From the NCBI GenBank assembly GCA_002103105.1, contig DAAY01000007.1, positions 1 through 64,000 of the forward strand: a stretch of DNA of 64,000 nt. The letters run 5' to 3'. Within the stretch, counting starts at the first letter, position 1; each line of letters opens with the position of its first letter. Below the pieces are notes generated by a model, which was not told the DNA's origin, did no database searches, and was given only the letters and a program-made list of their open reading frames with translations. The DNA comes from Candidatus Gastranaerophilales bacterium HUM_1 (GTDB taxonomy: Bacteria; Cyanobacteriota; Vampirovibrionia; Gastranaerophilales; Gastranaerophilaceae). The position numbers and the translations under genes are program-made. Positions 57,432-64,000 of this stretch are shown one piece after another.

Positions 57432-59594
57432 TTAGTGGCAACATCCACTGCAAGCACCACAAGCAGAGACTAAAGCTTTTTCAGCTTCTTCCATACGAAC
57501 TTTAATACGTCCGTCAACTGCGATACCTTCACCTGTTTTTTCAGAAATCAACAATGGGTTAATATCTAACTCATCGATGAAGCTGAAATCGTGAACTAAT
57601 TGAGATAATCTCAATAAAGTTTCTTGGATTTGATCCATTTGTGCAGGAGTTGTGCCTCTAGCACCTTCTAACAATTTGTATGCTTTTACTGATTTAATCA
57701 TTTCAGCAGCATCTACGTCTGTTAATGGTGCAATTCTGAATGTTACATCTTTCATAACTTCAATGAATACACCACCTAAACCGAACATCATCATTGGTCC
57801 GTATTGAGGGTCTGTTGCGATACCGCAAACCATTTCTCTGTTACCTTTAACCATTTCTTGGATGATAACACCTTCCAAACCGTCAATTAAACCTTTTTCT
57901 GTTAATTTTGCAATTAAATCTTGATATTCAGCTCTTAATTGATCTTCTGATTGAATGTTAACTCTTACACCACCAACATCTGTTTTGTGAGATGTAGTTT
58001 TTGAAGTCATCTTCATTACAACTGGGTAACCGATTGAATTTGCAATTTCAACTGCTTCATCTTCAGTTGTAGCAAATCCAGATTTACATACTCTGATACC
58101 ATAAGCATCTAATACATCGATTGATTCACGAGTTGTTAATTGAGCTCTACCTTCAGAAATTGATTTTCTGATAATTTGTTTAGCTTTTTCGTGGTCAACA
58201 TCAAATACAGGGATTTTACCTTCTGGTCTTTCCATCCACAATCTTTGTTGATTCAATCTGTTCAAACCATCAGCAGCTTCTTCAGCATACATAAAGAATG
58301 GCATATTAACATCCATATTTGAAAGTTTTGTGAAGAATTCGCTCTTAGTCATGAATACACCAATAATTGGTTTTTCTGGGTGTTGAGCTTTGATTTCCAT
58401 TAAAGCTTGAGCAACATCGATATCTTTCAATCCTAAGAATGGTAAGTAAATAGTGATAATCATATCAACGTTAGGATCTGCAATAACTGTTTCCAATGTT
58501 TGCTTGTAGTGTTCGATTGGAGCTGATGCAATCATATCGATTGGGTTTTTAACTGATGCAGCAGATGGTAAGAAACTTCTTAATTTTTCTTTTGTTTCAT
58601 CTGTAATTTTAGCCATTTGCATACCGTATTCACTGATAGCATCTGTTGCCATAATACCAGGGCCACCTGAGTTAGTAATAATTGCTACTCTATCGCCTTG
58701 AGGAATTGGGCAGTTAGCAAAAACTTTTGCTGTTGCAAACAAGTTTTTCAAAGAGTATTCTCTGATAACACCAGATTGTTTTAATAATGCGTTTGCAGCT
58801 TTGTCAGCACCAGCCAATGAACCAGTGTGAGAAGAAGCAGCAGAAGCACCAGCAGCTGATCTACCAGCTTTTAATGCTAATACAGGTTTCTTTCTAGAAA
58901 TTCTAGAAGCTAATTTTCTAAAGTTAGCTGGATTTTGAATTGATTCCATGTAAAGAAGGATTTGTTCAACGTCTTCATCATTTTCCCAATATTCAAGAGC
59001 TGTTTCAGCGTTAACATCAGCTTGGTTACCAATTGAAATAAATTGAGCAAAACCTAAGTTTAAGTCTTTCAAAATATTCAAAATACCGCCACCTAAAGCA
59101 CCTGATTGAGAAACGAAACCAATGTTTCCTCTTTCTGGAAGAGATTCAGCGAAACATCCGTCCATTCTAACGTCAGGGTGAGTATTAACAACACCTAAGC
59201 AGTTAGGACCAACACATCTCATACCATAAGAGTGGATTTTTTCTACTAATTCTTTTTCTAATTCTGCACCAGCAGCACCTGTTTCTTTGAAACCAGCTGT
59301 AATGATACAAATACCTTTAATACCTTTTTCGTTACATTGATCAATTGTTGATAATACAAATTTAGCATTAACAACGATGATAGCTAAATCAACTTCGCCA
59401 GGAACTTCTAAAACAGAAGTATAAGCTTGTAAGCCTTCAATAACTCCACCTTTTGGGTTTACAGGATAAATTTTTCCGTTAAATTTGTATTCCTGCAATC
59501 TTTTCATAATATCAGAACCGATTGTGTGTTCTTTGGTAGAAGCACCAATAACCGCAATGGATTTTGGCTTCATAATTTTGTCTAAAATACTCAT
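57432..59594 (-). CDS. acetate/acyl-CoA synthetase (ADP-forming), fused alpha-beta
   Basis: 720 residues. Domain order CoA-binding (MSILDKIMKPKSIAVIGAST), succinyl-CoA-synthetase-like domains with VSQSGALGGGIL, SSHTGSLAGADKAA and the catalytic region, then an ATP-grasp domain (about 495-700). It makes ATP while releasing acetate or another acid from its CoA ester, the energy step after PFL. The C-terminus ends CGACSGCCH, a Cys/His tail not required by the family and possibly metal-binding. Codons are those of an abundant protein. Substrate (acetate or other acyl group) not readable. Confidence 0.88.
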   Translation of the reverse strand: MSILDKIMKPKSIAVIGASTKEHTIGSDIMKRLQEYKFNGKIYPVNPKGGVIEGLQAYTSVLEVPGEVDLAIIVVNAKFVLSTIDQCNEKGIKGICIITAGFKETGAAGAELEKELVEKIHSYGMRCVGPNCLGVVNTHPDVRMDGCFAESLPERGNIGFVSQSGALGGGILNILKDLNLGFAQFISIGNQADVNAETALEYWENDEDVEQILLYMESIQNPANFRKLASRISRKKPVLALKAGRSAAGASAASSHTGSLAGADKAANALLKQSGVIREYSLKNLFATAKVFANCPIPQGDRVAIITNSGGPGIMATDAISEYGMQMAKITDETKEKLRSFLPSAASVKNPIDMIASAPIEHYKQTLETVIADPNVDMIITIYLPFLGLKDIDVAQALMEIKAQHPEKPIIGVFMTKSEFFTKLSNMDVNMPFFMYAEEAADGLNRLNQQRLWMERPEGKIPVFDVDHEKAKQIIRKSISEGRAQLTTRESIDVLDAYGIRVCKSGFATTEDEAVEIANSIGYPVVMKMTSKTTSHKTDVGGVRVNIQSEDQLRAEYQDLIAKLTEKGLIDGLEGVIIQEMVKGNREMVCGIATDPQYGPMMMFGLGGVFIEVMKDVTFRIAPLTDVDAAEMIKSVKAYKLLEGARGTTPAQMDQIQETLLRLSQLVHDFSFIDELDINPLLISEKTGEGIAVDGRIKVRMEEAEKALVSACGACSGCCH

Positions 59595-59629
59595 TTTTCG
59601 TCCTTTCTTTTTCCGTGAGTTTTATTATC

Positions 59630-59974
59630 TTAGATTGTCTTTTCAAAATTTTTCTTTGGCATTGAAGAAAGCTTTCTAAAATTCTTCATTGCATCACCAA
59701 CTGCTTCATTCAAAATAGAAAATTTTTGTAAAAAATCTCTAACTAAAACAGTATATTTTTCATTTGGGGAGTTTGGATTTTGAGAAACGATAGATAAAAA
59801 TTTATTATCTTGTACATTCTTAATTTCCAAATCATAAGGTTTTTTAGAAATATCAACATCCTTCAAAATTTTATCAAGTTGTTGTCTAATTTTAGGAGCA
59901 ACGTTATCAGAAATTTTTATAGCTCCAGTGAAAGATTGTTGATTAAAATTATTTGAGATAGTTTGTACTTGCAT
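59630..59974 (-). CDS. unknown small protein with lineage-type N-terminus
   Basis: 114 residues. MQVQTISNNFNQQSFTGAIK opens it; similar leading peptides are on the proteins at 13754 and 44465. The rest is a Lys-rich soluble domain (LDKILKDVDISKKPYDLEIK, VLVRDFLQKFSILNEAVGDA) predicted alpha/beta. Lies 15 bases after the TatD-linked radical SAM gene and 35 before the acyl-CoA synthetase start. I do not recognise it. Confidence 0.65.
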   Translation of the reverse strand: MQVQTISNNFNQQSFTGAIKISDNVAPKIRQQLDKILKDVDISKKPYDLEIKNVQDNKFLSIVSQNPNSPNEKYTVLVRDFLQKFSILNEAVGDAMKNFRKLSSMPKKNFEKTI

Positions 59975-59989
59975 AATACTTTCCTCTTT

Positions 59990-60607
59990 TTACGAATACC
60001 CGTTCACAATCCACTCTCTCACTCTCAACTTAGCTCCAAGACTTTCAGCAATTTCTCTACATTTTTCAACATCAAGTCTTCTACCTTTATAACCGTCAAC
60101 AATAGAAGCTACGGTTTCAATTCCAGCATCAGCGGAACATTTGATAAATTTTTTCACTTCTTCATAAGCATTTTCAAACTTAGGTTGAGATAATTCATCA
60201 TATTCTTCTGAATTTGAAGCATTCAAACTAACAGAAAATTCGTCCACTAAACCAACCAATTCTGGAACAACATTTTTCTTATAAATAAAGTTTGCATGCC
60301 CATTTGTATTCACTCTAATTTTAATTTCAGGATAAGTTTCTTTTATATACTTAGCAACTTGTCTAAGAACTTCGAATTTGAGCATAGGTTCACCATACCC
60401 ACAAAAAATAACTTCTGAAGACAAATTAAACTTTTTCAACTGTTCAATAACATCTTCTGAAGTAAAATCTTCACTATCAAGCCATAATTCTTGACCACAA
60501 ACATCGTCTTTGTCTTGTCGTAGGCAAAAGATACATTCGTTAGTACAACGATTAGTCAAATTTATGTATATTTTTTTATCAAGTTCGTAAACTAAAATAT
60601 TAGACAT
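59990..60607 (-). CDS. TatD-linked radical SAM protein
   Basis: 205 residues. The cluster motif is C21-x3-C25-x2-C28 (NRCTNECIFCLRQDKDD), followed by VIFCGYGEPMLKFEVL with the SAM-binding GEP, and IRVNTNGHANF. Length and these motifs fit the TIGR04038-type radical SAM protein usually found beside TatD nucleases; no tatD gene is in this window. RBS AAGGA lies upstream. Reaction unknown. Confidence 0.8.
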   Translation of the reverse strand: MSNILVYELDKKIYINLTNRCTNECIFCLRQDKDDVCGQELWLDSEDFTSEDVIEQLKKFNLSSEVIFCGYGEPMLKFEVLRQVAKYIKETYPEIKIRVNTNGHANFIYKKNVVPELVGLVDEFSVSLNASNSEEYDELSQPKFENAYEEVKKFIKCSADAGIETVASIVDGYKGRRLDVEKCREIAESLGAKLRVREWIVNGYS

Positions 60608-60756
60608 GTCCTATCCTTCAACATCAATATTATCGTACGCACAAAGTTATTTTACAAGTAGATAAATATTAAATCTTTCTTAATGTTTCAATATTTAAGA
60701 CACTTTTTCAAATAAAAGGTTACGATATGTAACAAATATATATTTTTTATATCAAA

Positions 60757-60798
60757 TTAAGCAATTTATTATTACAAAAATTGTTTATTATAATGTAA
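60757..60798 (+). promoter_or_regulatory. repeated promoter module, copy C
   Basis: TTAAGCAA (60757-60764), 21 bases, TATTATAATGTAA (60786-60798). Upstream TGTAACAAATATAT matches copy A. Confidence 0.6.
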
Positions 60799-60816
60799 CG
60801 AGGTACAATTAAAATC

Positions 60817-60999
60817 ATGGTTGAGAAGACTGAACAAAACTTAGAATTAATTAAAGACGCTATCGAGACGAGAGAAAATGAAGTTTCTGAAAAACATCAG
60901 GCGACTCGACAAACAAATCCTATCCAACGGAAGTTGCTGGACTTTAGCCTGTCTAACAAAACCCGCAAATTTTCAGTGAAGGACTTGTTCACACGATAG
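60817..60999 (+). CDS. small protein, 60 aa, or structured RNA
   Basis: ATG 60817 to TAG 60999 encodes 60 residues (MVEKTEQNLELIKDAIETRE at the start, KFSVKDLFTR at the end), basic and helical without a membrane segment. The binding site is weak (GAGG 13 bases upstream), and codons such as CGG, CTG and CGA are unlike neighbours. Base composition is richer in G+C than the surroundings, continuing past the stop codon into a hairpin-forming stretch and terminator. This fits either a small regulatory protein with a structured 3' UTR or a non-coding RNA of about 290 nt. Not recognised as tmRNA, RNase P or 6S RNA. Confidence 0.45.
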   Translation: MVEKTEQNLELIKDAIETRENEVSEKHQATRQTNPIQRKLLDFSLSNKTRKFSVKDLFTR

Positions 61000-61107
61000 G
61001 CACGAGTAGCACGGTTTTATGAGGACCGAGACGCACGTTTTTAGTGCGGGTTGTGAAAGACCGAAAATAATTATACTTCGTTACCCTCCTATGGAGGGTA
61101 ATTTTTT
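61000..61107 (+). terminator. structured 3' region and terminator of the copy C unit
   Basis: CGCAC-GTTTTTA-GTGCG forms a hairpin near 61032-61050, and TTACCCTCC-TAT-GGAGGGTAA followed by TTTTTT (61081-61107) is a strong terminator. Confidence 0.75.
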
Positions 61108-61224
61108 GCGTAGAAGAAGGAATAACAACTTGAAGACACATACGTCATTCTGAAGGAACATGTAAGTGTTTTTGAATAAAAACAGACAAATTTACCTAAA
61201 GAATCTCTTTGTAGTGAAGGGTCA

Positions 61225-61345
61225 AATATTCTTCTCCCTCGCCCCTTGAGGGAGAGGGGTGGGGTGAGGGGTATTGCTGTGCCTCGCCAGATTAACCCCT
61301 CATCCTAACCTTCCCCCCAAGGGGAAGGGAAACAACATTCTCTAA
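61225..61345. repeat. intergenic palindromic repeats
   Basis: CCCTCGCCCC-TTGA-GGGAGAGGGG (near 61231) and CCTTCCCCCCAAGGGGAAGG (near 61308) belong to the family seen in the other gaps. No gene was found in 61108-61398. Confidence 0.6.
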
Positions 61346-61398
61346 GGGGATAATAAATATTTGACCAGATGTGGTTCTTTTTGTAAAATTGAATTGCA

Positions 61399-61923
61399 AT
61401 GTACGAAATTAAAAAACAAATTTATTTAGATTTCACAAAAAATCAAAAGTCTGCACTATGTAACTATCTCCGAGCATTAGTCAAAAAATCTCCAGATTGG
61501 TCAGTAGAAGAAATTTGGGAAAGTTTTGTTGCCGATGAAAAATATTATTTAGAATTAAACTGTTCACGATTTGAATTTTTGGCAGAGGTTATAGATGAAC
61601 AATGGTTTGAATCAGATTCAATCAAGTATTTAAAAGAATGCAAAAAATATTATGACTACAAAGAAAAACAACGTCCTATAATAGAAGCCAACAAAGAATT
61701 TGAAAAGAAAAAACGCAAGTTTCTGCAAGAAGTTAAGATGTCAAAAGAAGCTCCAACAAAAAAACAGCTTTATTATTATGATAGGCTATGCAAAAAGTAC
61801 GGGATTGAGAAAAAAGAACTTGAGTCAAAACTTGAGGCTCGAAATATAATTGATAAAATTATCACTGAACACAGCACTGGTTACAAAATCGATATAGATA
61901 CAACGGGAAATGAAGAATGCTAA
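61399..61923 (+). CDS. unknown protein coupled to prmC
   Basis: 174 residues. Highly charged and helical, rich in Lys, Glu and aromatic residues (KYLKECKKYYDYKEKQRP, KKQLYYYDRLCKKYGIEKKE). No signal or membrane helix. It overlaps prmC by 7 bases, so the two are co-translated. The C-terminal 50 residues resemble small helical nucleic-acid-associated modules only vaguely. I do not recognise the family. No clear Shine-Dalgarno; a TAAAAT box ends nine bases upstream. Confidence 0.65.
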   Translation: MYEIKKQIYLDFTKNQKSALCNYLRALVKKSPDWSVEEIWESFVADEKYYLELNCSRFEFLAEVIDEQWFESDSIKYLKECKKYYDYKEKQRPIIEANKEFEKKKRKFLQEVKMSKEAPTKKQLYYYDRLCKKYGIEKKELESKLEARNIIDKIITEHSTGYKIDIDTTGNEEC

Positions 61924-62750
61924 TACCTGATATTGTAAAAATACTAACAGATTCTGGGATTGAACCAAACGAAGCAAATGTTGAAGTAAAATTACTAATT
62001 GAACATTTTGCAGGATATAGTTTGGTTGATATTTTGATGGGTAAAAAGTTGGATGAAGACAAACTTAAAATCGTAGAAGAAAAAGCAAAACTTAGAGCAA
62101 AAACTCATCAACCAATCCAACATATCATTGGTTTTGCAGATTTTATGGGCGAAAAATTTGTAGTAAATTCTGATGTTTTAATCCCGAGAGATGAAACCGA
62201 AATTTTGGTTAGAAAAGCTATTGAATTAATTAAAAATAACAATTACAAAATAGCCCTTGATATGTGCACAGGTTCTGGATGTATTGCGTGCATGATTGCA
62301 AAACTAACAGATTGTCAGGTTATGGGCGTAGATATTTCAACAGAAGCTATTCACACTGCATTCAAAAATATGGAAAGATTTGAACTTTTTAATAAAGCGA
62401 TGTTTAGGAAATCAGATTTATTCGATAAAATTCGAGAAGATGAAAAATTTGATTTGATTGTTTCTAATCCTCCATACATTCCCCCAATTATGAAAAAATC
62501 TATTCAAAAAGAGGTATCTTTTGACCCAGAAATAGCTTTATATACAACAGATGACAAAGGGCTAGAATTTTATCAAAAAATAATTGAAAAAGCTCCCGAA
62601 TTTTTAAATCCAAATGGCCATATTTTATTTGAACTTGGTATTGGGCAAAGTCGAGATGTTGCAGAGATATTAAAGACTAATGGATTTAAAGAAATTCAAG
62701 TTATTAAAGATTTAGCAGGAATAGACAGGGTTATTTTTGCACACATTTAA
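61917..62750 (+). CDS. prmC: peptide chain release factor glutamine methyltransferase
   Basis: 277 residues. N-terminal helical domain, then HQPIQHIIGFADFMGEKFVV and VLIPRDETEILVRKA, SAM-binding ALDMCTGSGCIACMIAK and the catalytic NPPY in LIVSNPPYIPP (near 181-191). It methylates Gln of the GGQ motif in RF1/RF2. The gene starts inside the end of the preceding gene. prfA, the usual neighbour, is absent. Confidence 0.95.
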   Translation: MLIPDIVKILTDSGIEPNEANVEVKLLIEHFAGYSLVDILMGKKLDEDKLKIVEEKAKLRAKTHQPIQHIIGFADFMGEKFVVNSDVLIPRDETEILVRKAIELIKNNNYKIALDMCTGSGCIACMIAKLTDCQVMGVDISTEAIHTAFKNMERFELFNKAMFRKSDLFDKIREDEKFDLIVSNPPYIPPIMKKSIQKEVSFDPEIALYTTDDKGLEFYQKIIEKAPEFLNPNGHILFELGIGQSRDVAEILKTNGFKEIQVIKDLAGIDRVIFAHI

Positions 62751-62859
62751 TGTGTTACAATTTGTAAAAATAATTAACAAATCCATCGATTACACTAAAG
62801 ATTAATCACTATTTAGCCGACAACAATATAGTATTATCAATTGTAATAAGGCAAAAATA

Positions 62860-64000
62860 GTGAAAGTCAATTCAAAAAAAACAGGGTTAAATATTGATTA
62901 TTCTCAAAATACAACTGGGATAACACTTAGTGACATCCCAGAGGATAAACTTGCCTTATATTCACAAAAAACAATTGAAAATGCTTGCCGTTTAAAAGCT
63001 AAATATGGGAACAAATATTCAGATGAATATTACCTTAATTACTCTTCCAGAGATTCTTATATAAGAATGGTAGAAAATTTTAGCGAATCTAAAAGAACAA
63101 ATGCTGCAATGTGTGCAGTCCAAGACCCTAACTGGCAAGGTTATTCTTATGAAGAAATTATTCAGATGGAAAACAATGGGGTAAAAATACCTCAAGAAGT
63201 TTTGTTATGGGCTCACGCACAACAAGAATCTGATATTGTATCTTATGAAATTATTGAATCCGAAGCATTGAATGATAATAACACGTCAACTGGTGAAATC
63301 ACAAATAGTTCAGATATCAATACCCTATTAAAAAACGCACAAATATATACCGTAAAATCTACATCTGCTCAAAAAACAGCAGAAGAAGATGCTGAAAGAT
63401 ACTCTGAATTATCAACTCAAGCGAAAAAAATTCAATCTGAAAACAAAAATACTTACAAAGATGAATTAGAAAAGATTTCAAAACTTACAAAAGAATGGAA
63501 ACAATTAGACACAAAAAATAAAAATGGAACACTAAATTCTTCTGAAAAAAATAGATATAATGAACTTTCAAAAACAATAAATTCTGAAAGCAATAACAAT
63601 AATAAAAAAGAAGTAGCTTTTAATGAAAAAGAACTAGATGAGCTTCTTTCATCAATGAGTGGATTATCTGAAAAAACAACAGAAAATACAAAAATTGCAG
63701 ATGAAACAATTCAAGCAAGTGAAGCTCTTTCAAATAAAATCAAAACATACAACACTCAACAGCAAAAATACACTGTTCAAGGTGTAATTAGTAGCGGGCC
63801 GTTGGATAGTCCAATATCTGAAACAAACTCTTTTTCTATTGAATCAGTTTCAATGGAAGCTGGAAAAAATTTAGAAAACCAAAGCAATGAAACAGATGCA
63901 ATACTAACAGAAGATTCAAATCTTGAAGTCAAAGAATTTGCTAAAGAGTATTCAAGAAAGGCAAAAGAAGCTGTAAAAAGTTCAAACAATTCCACTTCAA
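62860..64000 (+). CDS. large coiled-coil protein, partial
   Basis: Starts at GTG 62860 (AAGG seven bases upstream) and is open to the right edge: 380 residues, no stop. The N-terminal part (about 20-130) is a globular-looking region with NACRLKAKYGNKYSDEYY and DPNWQGYSYEEIIQME. From about 165 it becomes heptad-rich coiled coil (AEEDAERYSELSTQAKKIQS), interrupted by DTKNKNGTLNSSE (near 218-230), which looks like a degenerate calcium loop. No signal peptide. Family not recognised; the true length is unknown. Confidence 0.65.
   Translation, partial: MKVNSKKTGLNIDYSQNTTGITLSDIPEDKLALYSQKTIENACRLKAKYGNKYSDEYYLNYSSRDSYIRMVENFSESKRTNAAMCAVQDPNWQGYSYEEIIQMENNGVKIPQEVLLWAHAQQESDIVSYEIIESEALNDNNTSTGEITNSSDINTLLKNAQIYTVKSTSAQKTAEEDAERYSELSTQAKKIQSENKNTYKDELEKISKLTKEWKQLDTKNKNGTLNSSEKNRYNELSKTINSESNNNNKKEVAFNEKELDELLSSMSGLSEKTTENTKIADETIQASEALSNKIKTYNTQQQKYTVQGVISSGPLDSPISETNSFSIESVSMEAGKNLENQSNETDAILTEDSNLEVKEFAKEYSRKAKEAVKSSNNSTS

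Noticed and set aside
60817..61107. tmRNA, RNase P RNA or 6S RNA
   Set aside because: No tRNA-like ends, no T-loop, and none of the conserved RNase P or 6S core elements could be found.

Overview
The window is AT-rich, gene-dense bacterial chromosome and best fits a non-photosynthetic relative of the cyanobacteria (Gastranaerophilales / Vampirovibrionia, formerly Melainabacteria) with a fermentative life. This assignment is inference. It rests on a Ycf46-type AAA ATPase and a DUF2997-like protein in one operon, a fermentative pyruvate formate-lyase (PFL) and ADP-forming acyl-CoA synthetase, a type IV pilus operon with several pilin-like genes, very AT-rich codons, and short shared N-terminal peptides (M-x-[IV]-Q ... 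F-T) on unrelated lineage-specific proteins.

Layout. 1-3.4 kb: a truncated calpain-like protease with an EF-hand-like loop, a TPR protein and a small highly expressed gene. 3.6-11.5 kb: mnmA, clpB and a PFL locus in which the glycyl-radical domain is a separate 78-residue protein. 11.7-15.1 kb: orphan sugar-type ABC permease, GNAT protein, aroA. 15.1-19.9 kb: operon of a ComEA-like HhH membrane protein, a radical-SAM activase-like protein, Ycf46-like AAA ATPase, a duplicated-domain protein and a DUF2997-like protein, with tRNA-Ser directly behind it. 20.1-23.1 kb: DpnII-type (GATC) restriction-modification cassette, followed by 650 bases holding short repeats and stem-loops. 23.8-26.1 kb: three type IV pilin-like genes. 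26.4-28.2 kb: the NifU-like/GGGtGRT pair. 28.4-28.6 kb: candidate small RNA. 28.7-34.9 kb: pilC, pilB, secretin and a PilP-like lipoprotein. 35.1-41.6 kb: YqeG phosphatase, U32 family protein, MATE, queE, dnaJ, rplT, rpmI. 41.7-46.7 kb: tRNA-Pro with a duplicated 3' end, MFS and PnuC transporters, purine nucleoside phosphorylase, omega-like subunit. 46.9-56.3 kb: UbiB/ABC1-like kinase, ruvB, glgA and a giant zinc-ribbon/cyclase-like/ATPase-like/helical-repeat protein, with two intergenic tracts of mosaic repeats. 57.4-64 kb: ADP-forming acyl-CoA synthetase, TatD-linked radical SAM protein, prmC and a truncated coiled-coil protein.

How it fits together. PFL, PflA, the separate glycyl-radical subunit and the ADP-forming synthetase make a plausible pyruvate -> acetyl-CoA + formate -> acetate + ATP route. 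Four radical SAM proteins imply strictly or mostly anaerobic growth. Two expression features recur. At least eight genes have a -10 box ending only 6-7 bases before the start codon, which predicts leaderless mRNAs. A separate long promoter-like module, TTARGCAA-N21-TATWWWAATGTAA, occurs three times, before small or non-coding genes. No CRISPR array, rRNA operon, intact insertion sequence or prophage was seen.
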